64,000 nucleotides of DNA from SZUA-36 sp963704855 (GTDB lineage Bacteria; Pseudomonadota; Gammaproteobacteria; Xanthomonadales; SZUA-36). Shown one piece after another: positions 34,152 through 44,466 of the stretch; the stretch's first letter is position 1, and each line of letters starts with the position of its first letter. The notes beneath the pieces were generated by a model. That model was given only the letters and a program-made list of their open reading frames with translations, did not search any database and was not told the DNA's origin. The stretch is taken from positions 434,001-498,000 of the forward strand of contig CAVPHY010000024.1 in the NCBI GenBank assembly GCA_963704855.1. The letters are read 5' to 3'. A program made the position numbers and the translations under genes.

Positions 34152-35351
34152 ATGAACGCGCACGGTATTCGATCTGACAATGATGTAAGAATTGCCCAGC
34201 TTTTGCTGGACGATGTACACGTTCAACAGGTGAAGGGGCAGGTTGACCGGCTGTCCGAAAAAGGCCCTTTGGGTGTGCGCCGACAACTGCTTTCCAACTC
34301 GGTACGCCTCAGTCGCAGCATGTCGCCTTCAGTACACAAAATGGCAGATCACTGTGTCGCGGCACTCGGCATCGATATCCCGTTGGAGCTCTATGCCTAC
34401 GCCAGCCCCGAATTCAACGCCGCCTGTTTCAAACCGGAAGAGGGGCGCTTGTTTATCATGTTCTCATCCAGCCTGCTGGAGGCGTTTGATGAAAATGAAC
34501 TGATGTTCGTGGTGGGCCATGAGTTTGGGCATCATGTGTATCAGCACCTCGATATCCCGATAGGCTATATTCTCAACGGCGAGCAGCGCCCGTCCGCCAG
34601 CCTGGCTTTACAGTTGTTTACCTGGGCCCGATACGCGGAAATCTCTGCCGACAGGGCAGGTGCATACTGTGCAGATGACCTGGATGCAGTGGCCCGCGCA
34701 CTGTTCAAGCTGGCCTCCGGTCTTACCGACAACAGGATAGTCAATTTTGACCTGTCCGAATTTTTGCGGCAGCTTGATGAAATGCAGGCTGTCGATGCCG
34801 TGCCCGGACAGGGCGCACCCATGCAGGACTGGTTTTCCACGCACCCCTTCAGCCCTTTAAGGGTAAAAGCATTACAGCTTTTCCATGAATCCGGGCTCAT
34901 GCGTGATGGTGGCATGGGTAAACCGGAGCTGGAAATAGGCGTCCAGGGGATGATGGGCATCATGGAGCCGAATTACCTTGAAGGCCAGACCGAGGTAGCA
35001 AAGATCATGCGCCCGCTGTTTATTGCGGGTGCCATCGCTGTTGCAAACGCCCGCGATGGCATAAGCGACCGGGAAAAGTCAGTGCTCAAGGAATTCATGG
35101 GCGAGGGCTTTTCGCCCGATGTCCTGAACATAGACAAACTGCTCGATGCACTACCCAGGCGCATCGAGCTGGTCAAACTGCACGCGAGCATCACCCAGTG
35201 TATGCAGGTAATGCGTGATCTGGCTATCGTTGCCCGTGCAGATGGAATCACCGATAACGAATTGCTGGTTCTGTACGCTATCGCCGATGGACTGGAGATA
35301 CCCAGGTCGCTCATTACAAACGTCCTGGATGTCGATCACGAGCTGGATTAG
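34152..35351 (+). CDS. M48-family metallopeptidase with TerB-like C-terminus
   Basis: A 399-residue protein without signal peptide or membrane helix, so likely cytosolic. Zinc site HEFGH (about residue 124) in FVVGHEFGHHVYQH and the downstream Glu in YAEISADRAG (about 160) are the M48 ligands. The last 120 residues (MRPLFIAGAIAVANARDG ... LAIVARADGITDNELLVLYAIADGL) look like a TerB-type helical domain. M48 members usually sit in membranes as HtpX or as Oma1/BepA-like proteases; the soluble M48-TerB form is less studied. Substrate unknown. Confidence 0.85.
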   Translation: MNAHGIRSDNDVRIAQLLLDDVHVQQVKGQVDRLSEKGPLGVRRQLLSNSVRLSRSMSPSVHKMADHCVAALGIDIPLELYAYASPEFNAACFKPEEGRLFIMFSSSLLEAFDENELMFVVGHEFGHHVYQHLDIPIGYILNGEQRPSASLALQLFTWARYAEISADRAGAYCADDLDAVARALFKLASGLTDNRIVNFDLSEFLRQLDEMQAVDAVPGQGAPMQDWFSTHPFSPLRVKALQLFHESGLMRDGGMGKPELEIGVQGMMGIMEPNYLEGQTEVAKIMRPLFIAGAIAVANARDGISDREKSVLKEFMGEGFSPDVLNIDKLLDALPRRIELVKLHASITQCMQVMRDLAIVARADGITDNELLVLYAIADGLEIPRSLITNVLDVDHELD

Positions 35352-35642
35352 GGTGGGTTGATCACGGCCGCCTCTAATGCCATTCGTAGCTGTCTTGGTT
35401 TTTTTGATGCAGGCCATGTGCGAGCAAACCGACATCGATCCGACGAGTGTTATCCTCGAATTGACTTAAGTCACACTTGCCTCACTTGAAGTGTTCTATC
35501 ATTCAGGACAGCTCATAACTCGTAAGTTTTGAGCATGATTGGTGCCCAGGTTCAAATTTCAGAAAGCAACAGGGCGCATTGATTGAAAATGATGTTCACT
35601 AACCTGGTCTGTTACGTTGAATACTAAATTTTGGGGATCGAA

Positions 35643-36260
35643 ATGAATGGATTACGATACTGGACTTCCCTCATCCTGTTAACGTTGGCGTTTAACGTTT
35701 GCGCCACTCCAATTACATACATTTATACGGGCACAGCCTCCGGCACTTTAGGAGGGTCCCCATTTGCCGATGCGGATTTCTCGATTACCGCATCCGCCGA
35801 TACAGACAATATTGTCAATGAGGGAGTTCTGTGGGTCGACCATATCACCACCAACGCGACGATAAGTGGTACGACTTATGCTATTTCTACTGCGTTGCGA
35901 ACCTACAAAAGCTCCGGATCCGTAGGTCTGTCCCGCTCGGTCGGGCTGAGCGGAGGGGATTTGTATAATACAGTGAGTGATCCGGCTTTCTTAGCATGGA
36001 ACATGTCGACATCTCTCGCCCCGGTTACCACAACAAGGTATTTGTTACAGTGGGCGAGCGGAACACCGGTGGAAACCAACGCCGGTATACTAGTCTTTGA
36101 CGACGCTACGATTACGGGCACATTTGAAGCAATTCTTGGGGCCGCCCCTCCCCCGGTTGATAGTACCCCCATACCAACGCTCAGCTGGTGGGGTATTGTT
36201 GTACTTATAACACTGCTGACTGGTTTCGCTTTTTACCGTCGCAGGCAGTTTAATTCTTAG
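35643..36260 (+). CDS. IPTL-CTERM sorting-domain protein
   Basis: A 205-residue exported protein with signal peptide (about 8-22, cleavage near VCA) and a C-terminal sorting signal: PIPTLSWWG, a hydrophobic helix (IVVLITLLTGFAF) and basic end (YRRRQ). IPTLxxWG tails are processed by exosortase H in organisms that carry it; no exosortase is in the window. The middle is a Thr/Ser-rich beta domain with no recognised family. ATG at 35643 follows GGGGAT; an ATG 12 bases earlier is possible. A G+C hairpin follows the stop. Confidence 0.85.
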   Translation: MNGLRYWTSLILLTLAFNVCATPITYIYTGTASGTLGGSPFADADFSITASADTDNIVNEGVLWVDHITTNATISGTTYAISTALRTYKSSGSVGLSRSVGLSGGDLYNTVSDPAFLAWNMSTSLAPVTTTRYLLQWASGTPVETNAGILVFDDATITGTFEAILGAAPPPVDSTPIPTLSWWGIVVLITLLTGFAFYRRRQFNS

Positions 36261-36268
36261 GTTTTTCC

Positions 36269-36294
36269 GGGCCGTCAATCACTGGCGGCCCTTT
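36269..36294 (+). terminator. Hairpin between convergent genes
   Basis: GGGCCG and CGGCCC form a 6-bp stem with an 11-base loop followed by TTTGT. It lies right after the IPTL-CTERM gene and 12 bases from the stop of the convergent VWA gene. The T tract is short, so efficiency is uncertain. Confidence 0.45.
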
Positions 36295-36305
36295 GTCGCC
36301 GTTCC

Positions 36306-39300
36306 TTAATCCACCGGTAAGATAACTTTTTGTTCACCGGCGACTTCGACATCATCAATGGTCGTAACCGGTGAGGTCGCGATGACTATCCTGTAGAACC
36401 CGGCCGGTAGTTCAAGTGCCTCGCCGTCAACGGTTCCTTTTGCTATCAGGCTGCCAGACTGGTCGAAAACAGAGTAGGGAACCTGCAGTGCTTCTGCCAG
36501 GCTGTGTTCGAGGCTGGTGGCATCAGCAGCATCAAAATAGCGGCCACCGCCTTGCTCCGCCCAGGATTCGAACTGTTGTTTCAGCGCGGCATCGTCAATG
36601 GCAAAGCCCACGATCTCCAGTCGCACATCAATGCCTTTTTCTGAAAGCTTTGCCAGCACACCGGCAGGATCACCGTCACAGGTTTCCTCACCGTCGGTTA
36701 CCAGCACCACCAGCCTGGGGCCGGTTGCATCTTTGAGGTCCGACTCGATCATCGCCAGCGAGCCCGCAATGGGTGTCCGGGCGAGATTCATGGCATTGAT
36801 ACCCTGGATCGTCTCGCTGGCCCTCACGGGATCGAGGGGCGCCAGCGGCATCTCCAGGTCGGTCCGGCAGGAGTTCGGCTCTTTGTGGCCGAACACCCGC
36901 AGCGCCACGGGTGTTCCGGGGGGAATGTGCTTGTTAACGGCCTCACTCAACACTTCCTTGGCAATGACGATCCGGCGTTTGCCATCGAGGCGTTTGAGCA
37001 TTGACCCGGACGCATCGAGAATGAGTTCAACCGCTCCGCTCGTGAGCGTGGTGTCCTCACTGGCAATCACTTGAAGTGATCCGGGTCCCGGCGCTTCCTT
37101 GTAGGTACTGGTGACCTCCAGCGTGTAGTCGGCAGGTCGCCTCAACATCGCGATTGCCCGGTCAAAAGCGACCTCCATTTCACCTTCGTTGATCAAATAG
37201 GAATAGTGGCCACCGTTGACGCGGGACCAGTCCTGCATCAGGTCCTGTTCCCGTACCGGGTTGCGGCCGAATGCGCCCTGGGAACCGACGGCGAGAGCGA
37301 AGATCCGGGGTTGAACACTTTCGAATTTGTCCCACATAGGTGCGTAGCGGTTGGTTGCGGCGTCTGTCACCATGACGATGGCCTTGGTGCCTGCGCGTGG
37401 AGCCAGCGCCTCGGTGGCGGTGTGCAGGGTCTTCTCAGCCTCGCTCGAGTTCTCCTTGCGTGGGTAGTCGTTCAGGATTATCTGCATGATATAGGGGTCG
37501 CCATACCAGTCTTCCAGCAGAACGTTACCGCCGAAGGGGACCAGGTTGGCGGCGTCGCGATCGGGAACCAGGTCCTCGGCATAGGCCATCAATGCGTTGT
37601 AGATCACCGGCAGATATGCACCGACACTGGCGCTTGTGTCCCACAGGAATGCAACGTTGCGGGGAGGTTCTTCAATCTTCAGATAGTAGGTCTGGTCTGG
37701 CTCGACGATCGCTTCAAAGGCGTGCAGCTGTGGTGTACTCTCGAGCGCGAGCTTGCGAACGATCACCTGTTCTCCGCTTGAACTCTCAAGGTGGACGACC
37801 GTGCGTGTCGTCGGGTCACCGCCCAACTGGATAGACAAGGTGTTTTGCCCGGAGGGAACGCTCATCTTGTACCAGTGCTCATGTTTTCCGAGCGTGACTT
37901 GACCAGCGACTTTCTGCCCAAAGCTCAAAGGGGCAGCCCCGGCTTTCGAACCATGACCGGCCGCCTCGAAGGGCTTTTCTATTTGAATTGGATTTAGTGC
38001 TTCGTAGATGGCAGCCTGGCTTGCATGTCCCCACTCGGTCAGAATCGACCGGTACTCGTCATCAGTAGGCCGCTCCCATATTTCAAGGGTGTCGGGCCAG
38101 GCGCGCCACTTGATCTCGTCGATCCCCGAGGTCGCAACACGAACGAATCTTGCCCAAACGGGTGTGTCGAACACGAAAGAATTACTGCCACCGTCTTTGG
38201 GAAGCGTCCAGTCGCCGATTGACTGCCAGGGACCGACAGGAGAGTCGAGACTAACACTGAGGTTAACCGATCCAACGCGATCCGTTTCATCAGACCCTGA
38301 CGAGTCTATCCAATGGAGACGGGATATCTGTGCGGCCCGGTCATGGTGAAAGCCCACCACGAATTCCATTGGCTCGCCCTTGTTCGCCCGGACCTGGGGG
38401 TTCTCCTCTTTGGAAGTCAGGATCATGGTGTCCCAATCGGAGGCTGTAATCTGCGGGCGCGACCAGGCAACATGACCACCAATTTCAGGGTCGGCGATAT
38501 TGAAACCCTCACCGCCTGTGATGTCGACTCCGGGTTTGGCAATAACCTTGAACTCACCAAGAGAAACACCCCCCCGGGACCCACCGCTGTATCCGTGTAT
38601 GAGCTGCAGTCGGGCGTATCTCGCCGTTACGGGTTCATCAAGAACAAACGCTTGCTCAGACCTGATGGGGAGCAAGTCCTCTTCGACCACCGGCTTGAAG
38701 TTTTCACCATCCATGGAAAGCGCGAAGTCAACATTGCTCAGGAAATTGCTGCCGCTGGCAGCCGAAAGACTGTTGAGGGTCATACCAACGACATCGACTG
38801 GTTTACCACCGGCCAGTTCGACGATGACATCAACGGGCTCTGATTCCAGACTTCCCCGCAGGCTCAAACCCTGGTTCTCAACTGCCATGCCATCGAACAG
38901 GTCTGGGAACCCCGAGCCGATGTCGGTATTCTCCTCGCCGGTCCAGCGCCCTCCCAGAACTTCCCTGGCGACGTTGAAGCCACCGCGCAGTTCTTGCGGC
39001 AGCGTCCACCAGTGAACCGGGTTGACCGGGGGCAACTCCCTGTCCGAGTTGATTTCCACGAAGGTCTCTGCTTTCACACCGGATTCGGTGATTGCTCCGG
39101 TGCTGATCCTCACTGGCCAATCGGCCCAGGTATCGGCAGGTACGTGCAGGGTCAGTGGCATCTTCTGCGTGCCACCTGCTGGAATGGTCAGTTCGCTTTG
39201 CTCAAGCTCCAGCCACCATCGATGGTCGCTGGTTGCCGTGGCCAGATTAACTTTCAGTGGCGCCGGACCACTGTTGGCCAATGTGAGTACCCCGCTCACT

Positions 39301-41687
39301 TGCTGACCATAAGTTCGGTAGGCACCAACCTCGCTGGTTTCCATTTCGAGGGCCAGCTTCAATGGTGTTTCAGGTGGTGTCGGGGTGGCCTCCGGACCAC
39401 CTGGAAAACTGACTTCGAACCGGTAGGAAGGGTCGCCCCATGCCTGGACCTGGAAGTAGGTTGCAGTACCTGCAGGAATCGTTCCACGCCAGGCACCGGA
39501 CTCATTGTCCCAGCTCACGAGCGACGCGGGGCTGTAACCGCGCGGAACGACCTGGATGTTTCTTTTGACGTCAGAAGTGACAACGACTTCGGTTGCCTGC
39601 TCAAACACCGGCATTTCAAACCAATCATCATCACGCCACTCGTTAACCCGGCCTTCGATAATGTGGTTCGCGGGAAACGGACTGGCAAAGTCGAGGTTGT
39701 CGTTGGGCTCACAGTCCGTAGGGCAGGCAAAGCGATCGAGCCGTTCCAGGCTAAGCTTGTACTCGGCCTCGCTGATCTTGTCGGCGTAGAGATTGATACG
39801 GTAGTTACCCGGCGGGAACAATCCTTCAAGCTCAACTTTCTGCCCATCCTGCGGCGCATTGAACTGCTTGAAGTTGTCACCATCCCAATAAAGGTCAGCC
39901 TTGATCGCACCATCGGCGGGTGGCTCAATGGTCAGGCGAATCCGGTCCCGGTTTCCCAGGAAAAAGCGGTAGTTATCCTGGTCCTGTTTATCCTCGAGCA
40001 GACCCGTGCGGGTTTGTCCAAAGTGCAGTGCCTGCATCCTGCTGGTGTCATCATTGGGCTCGAACTCACCATTCGGATCCGGCGGGCCGATGGGCCGGGC
40101 AAGCAGGGTATAGGTGCCTCCATCACGGCCTGATACGCGTACATTATGAATCCCGGGAAGCAGGTAGACATTGTCGAGCCTGACACGCTGCTGTCCCGGA
40201 GGGATTCGATAGACCTGGGTCTGATGCCCGGAAGCATCGTAGTAGGCCAGTTCGTGAATCTCGTCGCCCATCACCTGGAAACGCCACAGCTGTGGCTTAT
40301 CCGCGACGATAAACTTGAAAAAATCATCTTCCAGACGACCCGAGAACCGGCCCTTGATCCGGTTGTTGGCGGGCACCGCCGCTGCATGCTCAATATCGTC
40401 GTTTGGCTCGGTCTCGTTACCAGCCACGATAGCTCCCTGTGGATTAAGAGTCACGGTGTACTCCGCAGCCTCGGGGCCCCGCCCGACTTCCAGTCCCCAT
40501 TGTCCGGGCTGAAGTACCAGGTCGACCAGTTCGACCAGGCCCTTCTCGCTGCGGCATTGCACATGACGACCCTTGTCATCCAGAAGACAGAAAGTGAACT
40601 CGCTTTCAGCCGCGGTCTCGAGTTTCAGGGTCACAACCTGGTCGGATACTGTCTCGTCGACGTTAAAAAGGAAAAAATCAGATTCGCTCCCCTTGCCCAT
40701 GCGGCCCGTCAAGGGCTGACCGAGGTCGGCCCGGTTTGCCTGCTTCCAGCTATCGTTAGGTTCGGCTTCGGCTCCTTCGATTAATTGACCTGCGGACTTA
40801 ACTTGCAACGCACGGATGTAGCCGCTGTCGTTTGCACTGACTGAAATTGTGTAGGTGCCTGTATCGAAAGCGAGGTCCGGTAAGGAAAACCGGCCCTTAT
40901 CATCGCTGCTGGCTTTGGCCAGTTCGGAGCCGTCGATTCCGATCAAGGTTACCTGCGCGACGCGCCCCACGGGTATCTGACCGGTTACATCCCAACGCTG
41001 GTCCGTATACCTGTCAGTGATCTCCACCTCATACCAGGTCTCTTCGCTCTCCAGGTAAGCGGCGTTTTCTGAGTCCAGACGCAGTTTGTAGGCGGTTTCT
41101 TTGGTCGAGCGGTCCCCGGGCTTGCTCTGAAGGTTGATTGAACTCCCCTCCCGGATTGCAAGGCGGTAAGCACCCGGCTCCACTTCTTCAGACCCGGCTG
41201 AAAGGCCCTCGTCATCGAACTTGATACTGTCGACGGGTGGTCTGTATGAACCACCGTCACCACCGCCGCCGGCACCCGCAATACCGAGGATGTACTCACC
41301 TGGTTCGAACAATATATCCTCGTGAATCGAGGCAACGGAACCGTCGCGTGTGCCCATCTTGAACAGCCGTTCGATTCCAGCTACATCGATACCATTGTCG
41401 GCAAAGTTAACGCGAATCACCTCGACGAGCGTCAGCCTTCCAGGCACACCCTGCAGTTCGAAGGTCCAGCGCTTATGCGCATCCACATCGGAAACCGACC
41501 ACATGAATGCATCCTGGTCCTGGCCCCTGAGGTCACCGATGATGGTCATCGCACCGGCAACCGGGTTGGCATCGGCCGGAGTGTTGTTGGGCTCGGATTC
41601 GTAGTAGGAAGGTTCGGCCCACAACGAGCTTGCAAAAGTGATTGCCGTGACAAGCGCAACAACCGGTATGTTTAAAAGAAACCGCAT
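36306..41687 (-). CDS. Giant exported multidomain protein with two VWA domains
   Basis: A 1793-residue exported protein: signal peptide (1-24, ends SLWA); five pre-peptidase-C-like beta domains that each start with an EPN motif (near residues 31, 309, 425, 543 and 659); a carboxypeptidase-regulatory-like beta domain near 225-295; an NPCBM/NEW3-type domain near 776-870; two discoidin-like regions (about 893-1216); another PPC-like domain; a VWA domain with MIDAS DTSAS near 1345; a second VWA with DASGS near 1555 and DGEETCDG; and a small C-terminal beta domain. It probably binds glycans and metal-dependent partners at the surface. No sorting tail or anchor is seen. There are no close gene partners. 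Confidence 0.85.
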   Translation of the reverse strand: MRFLLNIPVVALVTAITFASSLWAEPSYYESEPNNTPADANPVAGAMTIIGDLRGQDQDAFMWSVSDVDAHKRWTFELQGVPGRLTLVEVIRVNFADNGIDVAGIERLFKMGTRDGSVASIHEDILFEPGEYILGIAGAGGGGDGGSYRPPVDSIKFDDEGLSAGSEEVEPGAYRLAIREGSSINLQSKPGDRSTKETAYKLRLDSENAAYLESEETWYEVEITDRYTDQRWDVTGQIPVGRVAQVTLIGIDGSELAKASSDDKGRFSLPDLAFDTGTYTISVSANDSGYIRALQVKSAGQLIEGAEAEPNDSWKQANRADLGQPLTGRMGKGSESDFFLFNVDETVSDQVVTLKLETAAESEFTFCLLDDKGRHVQCRSEKGLVELVDLVLQPGQWGLEVGRGPEAAEYTVTLNPQGAIVAGNETEPNDDIEHAAAVPANNRIKGRFSGRLEDDFFKFIVADKPQLWRFQVMGDEIHELAYYDASGHQTQVYRIPPGQQRVRLDNVYLLPGIHNVRVSGRDGGTYTLLARPIGPPDPNGEFEPNDDTSRMQALHFGQTRTGLLEDKQDQDNYRFFLGNRDRIRLTIEPPADGAIKADLYWDGDNFKQFNAPQDGQKVELEGLFPPGNYRINLYADKISEAEYKLSLERLDRFACPTDCEPNDNLDFASPFPANHIIEGRVNEWRDDDWFEMPVFEQATEVVVTSDVKRNIQVVPRGYSPASLVSWDNESGAWRGTIPAGTATYFQVQAWGDPSYRFEVSFPGGPEATPTPPETPLKLALEMETSEVGAYRTYGQQVSGVLTLANSGPAPLKVNLATATSDHRWWLELEQSELTIPAGGTQKMPLTLHVPADTWADWPVRISTGAITESGVKAETFVEINSDRELPPVNPVHWWTLPQELRGGFNVAREVLGGRWTGEENTDIGSGFPDLFDGMAVENQGLSLRGSLESEPVDVIVELAGGKPVDVVGMTLNSLSAASGSNFLSNVDFALSMDGENFKPVVEEDLLPIRSEQAFVLDEPVTARYARLQLIHGYSGGSRGGVSLGEFKVIAKPGVDITGGEGFNIADPEIGGHVAWSRPQITASDWDTMILTSKEENPQVRANKGEPMEFVVGFHHDRAAQISRLHWIDSSGSDETDRVGSVNLSVSLDSPVGPWQSIGDWTLPKDGGSNSFVFDTPVWARFVRVATSGIDEIKWRAWPDTLEIWERPTDDEYRSILTEWGHASQAAIYEALNPIQIEKPFEAAGHGSKAGAAPLSFGQKVAGQVTLGKHEHWYKMSVPSGQNTLSIQLGGDPTTRTVVHLESSSGEQVIVRKLALESTPQLHAFEAIVEPDQTYYLKIEEPPRNVAFLWDTSASVGAYLPVIYNALMAYAEDLVPDRDAANLVPFGGNVLLEDWYGDPYIMQIILNDYPRKENSSEAEKTLHTATEALAPRAGTKAIVMVTDAATNRYAPMWDKFESVQPRIFALAVGSQGAFGRNPVREQDLMQDWSRVNGGHYSYLINEGEMEVAFDRAIAMLRRPADYTLEVTSTYKEAPGPGSLQVIASEDTTLTSGAVELILDASGSMLKRLDGKRRIVIAKEVLSEAVNKHIPPGTPVALRVFGHKEPNSCRTDLEMPLAPLDPVRASETIQGINAMNLARTPIAGSLAMIESDLKDATGPRLVVLVTDGEETCDGDPAGVLAKLSEKGIDVRLEIVGFAIDDAALKQQFESWAEQGGGRYFDAADATSLEHSLAEALQVPYSVFDQSGSLIAKGTVDGEALELPAGFYRIVIATSPVTTIDDVEVAGEQKVILPVD

Positions 41688-41973
41688 AACTCTCCTCGTC
41701 TTTTTGCTCCTGCAGGTGGAAACGGAGCCATGATAGGTACAACGCTAATCCTGAGTATAGGTTGTGTCCTGAATCTTTTTCAAAACACTTGAGAATGGTG
41801 AATATCAGACAACAGCCAGTCAGAAAACATTTCGCTGCCTGGCGTGCTATCTTTAATTACATAGAGTTATTCAACGGACCGCAGCATTGACATGCGGTCA
41901 ATCACGAGTGTTAGCACAAGGGTGCTTGACTTGTGTGCTTGAATGCCGAGGTATCGAGGAGAAAAGGGAAAAT

Positions 41974-44250
41974 ATGAAATCTTACTTTACAGTTATCAAA
42001 GCTGCTGTTTGTCTTTTGTATGTATTTTGCCTGCCAGCGATTGCACTAAGTGAAGGCACGAGCGAGGCCTCCTCTTTTTCTGAGGCCAGGGAGCGCCTGA
42101 CGTCTTTTTTCGATCAGGTTCGTACGCTGCAATCCAGTGTTGATCGAAGCCAGTTTGATCTCGAAGCCCTGCTGGTCAAGCTGGATTATGACGAAAGCAA
42201 TATTATCGGATTTGTAAGCGATGATATTTACTTTGAGCAGTATGCAGGCCTGCTACGCGGCCCAGTTGGCACATTAATGAGCCGGGCCGGCAATTCACTG
42301 GACCAATCTGTCCTGTTAGCAAAATTACTCAATGATGCCGGGTTTGAAACCCGAATCGCGCGTGGCACGCTTAGCGAAAAAGACACCGGCTCCCTGTTAC
42401 GGCAAATGCTCATAAATCGTTCAGCCCGTGCGGAGACGATGAATGCGGCCGAGTTTAGCGCTGCCCTGGAGGGAATGGCGCAGTTGGCAGGCAAGACCCT
42501 GGAAGACGTGCAGTCGCTCATTCCTGCCGAAGAGAAGCCGGTGCAAGAAACGGAAGCGTTTAATCAGTCTTCTGCGGCAGCGGATCAACTTCTTGATGTG
42601 TTGGCTGAGAGCAATCTTACCTCTGTGGGTAGCGGAATGGACGCACATATTGCAACGGAGGCCAGTCGCTACTTCTGGGTGCAAATGCGTGCGGTTGACA
42701 ACAGTGGGTGGCAGGATTTGCATCCTGCTTTTGGATCAGGCAACGCGCCAGGTCAAGAGCTTAGCGTTGAGGAAACCATGGTCGGGTCGGTGCCTGAAAA
42801 CCTTCAGCATCGTTTCCGGTTCCAGGTCTTTCTTGGACAGATGAAAAGCGGTCAATGCACAGCCATGCCTTTGTTCGATGCCTGGGAGCGGCCTGTAGCG
42901 AACCTTTACGGGGCAGCTTTTTCCTACGTTAACCTTCCTTCGGCGTTACTGGGCAAGCAAACGCAAGTAGATTGGAAGACAGCTCTCAAAACCAGTAATT
43001 TATTCATCCCCCTGTTTAACTACCAAACAATGGGATCGGGCGGCACCGGCTTTACACGAAACGGCCAAGCCGTGCCCATGGATATCGCCGCTACACAGGG
43101 GGCAGAGTTTTTTAGTACTGTTTCCGGCAAGGGCCTGGCTGCGGCCAACGCATTGTCCAATTTGGGTCTTTCAGATAATAAGGAGCGGGCTTCTGTTCTG
43201 CAGATTGGCGCTGTCTGGCTCGAATACACGTTCATAGAGCCAGGCGACAAAACCACCACTACTAAAAGAACGCTTGCGCGAACCGAGGGTTGTTCATCGG
43301 CGCCGTTTAATGGCATTACGGAAACACCAGAGGCGCTGGGTCCGGAACAGTTGGCTGACCTGGCCGCGGAACAAATGTTCATGGTGTCGGCTGGAGAAGT
43401 GCCACCGGCATTTATCCTGGCTCAGTCGTTGGAGCAGATCGCGGCGGCAGAACCCGCGGCACTAGCGCAATTGCATTCCAGGTTTGGTGAAGAAGCACCC
43501 GCCCGGGCAAGCACATCGCCGCCCACCCCAAACAGCGATGTATTGCTGATGCTTACCAGCCTTATGGATGCCGGAACAAGTGGAGAAGTCAACTATCGGC
43601 ACGGCCCGAGCCTGTCAGTAGTTTCCCGCCGCGTTATTGATGATTCATCAGTGGCGTTGAGTATCGATATTGTTAAAAACGACCGGCGAGCATTTGACAA
43701 CCAGGATGGGAAACCTGTTTTTTCCGGCACTTCGCTGGTACGAACAGGCGTCTGGGAAACCTATGCCGAATCCAGCGTCTTTCTTTCAAATGAACAAGGC
43801 CCCTATGATACGACACCCGAAGCGTTCAAGCAGTTGATGCAAGCCGGTCTTGCCCCCGAGCTAATGGCGCCAGGCTCCAAACAGCAGCTTTCTGGCGTTT
43901 CTACCGTAGCAGAGCAACAGAATCTGGCCAGTGACCTCCAATCCGGTTACGCCGCGGTTGTAATCCCGCCCTCCAGGGATTTGGGTATCGATAATTACAC
44001 CTGGTGGCGGGTAGACCCGCTTACTGGTCAAACCCTGGGCATGTCCAGTAATGGAAAAGGTGCAGGTATGCCCACGGATTTGACCCTCAGGACACAGATA
44101 GGCCTGAAAGCCAGTGCTGCCGTAGCATTTTATAAAGGTACAACCGCGTTACTAGCGTCAGCGCCCTGGTTGGTAAAAGGGCCCATATACGCAATGTTTA
44201 TTGCACGGACCATATTCGCCATATACACCATAGGGAACTGGCTGCTGTAG
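41974..44250 (+). CDS. Exported transglutaminase-like protein without catalytic Cys
   Basis: A 758-residue protein with a signal peptide (MKSYFTV..., cleavage near ALS) and a ribosome site GGAGAAAAGGG. Around residues 105-135, GTLMSRAGNSLDQSVLLAKLLNDAGFETRIARGTL matches the transglutaminase-like fold, but Ser/Asp stand where the catalytic Cys would be. The rest (about 200-700) is beta-rich and unrecognised. A hydrophobic segment lies at the C-terminus (about 728-755, PIYAMFIARTIFAIYTIG). It may be a membrane-linked scaffold. Divergent from the VWA gene and convergent with the next secreted protein. Confidence 0.65.
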   Translation: MKSYFTVIKAAVCLLYVFCLPAIALSEGTSEASSFSEARERLTSFFDQVRTLQSSVDRSQFDLEALLVKLDYDESNIIGFVSDDIYFEQYAGLLRGPVGTLMSRAGNSLDQSVLLAKLLNDAGFETRIARGTLSEKDTGSLLRQMLINRSARAETMNAAEFSAALEGMAQLAGKTLEDVQSLIPAEEKPVQETEAFNQSSAAADQLLDVLAESNLTSVGSGMDAHIATEASRYFWVQMRAVDNSGWQDLHPAFGSGNAPGQELSVEETMVGSVPENLQHRFRFQVFLGQMKSGQCTAMPLFDAWERPVANLYGAAFSYVNLPSALLGKQTQVDWKTALKTSNLFIPLFNYQTMGSGGTGFTRNGQAVPMDIAATQGAEFFSTVSGKGLAAANALSNLGLSDNKERASVLQIGAVWLEYTFIEPGDKTTTTKRTLARTEGCSSAPFNGITETPEALGPEQLADLAAEQMFMVSAGEVPPAFILAQSLEQIAAAEPAALAQLHSRFGEEAPARASTSPPTPNSDVLLMLTSLMDAGTSGEVNYRHGPSLSVVSRRVIDDSSVALSIDIVKNDRRAFDNQDGKPVFSGTSLVRTGVWETYAESSVFLSNEQGPYDTTPEAFKQLMQAGLAPELMAPGSKQQLSGVSTVAEQQNLASDLQSGYAAVVIPPSRDLGIDNYTWWRVDPLTGQTLGMSSNGKGAGMPTDLTLRTQIGLKASAAVAFYKGTTALLASAPWLVKGPIYAMFIARTIFAIYTIGNWLL

Positions 44251-44466
44251 GCCAACGACACAACTGAAGGATATCTGCATTTAGCACACGCGAATTTCGC
44301 AGGACCTGCGAGCAGGCACACAGTTGTGCCCAAGGGTTGAGCCAGAGGTTGATCCAGGACACCCACATCTGATCAATGTCTTACAAGATAAAGGGCCATT
44401 GACCATTCCTGCGAACGTATTTGCGTTTTAGGGTTTCTGCATCAAAGGTAAAGTCCAAACCTCAGA

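Noticed and set aside
38994..40133. 379-codon plus-strand ORF
   Set aside because: It lies antisense inside the giant VWA gene, whose reading frame has clear domains; no ribosome site or recognisable protein.
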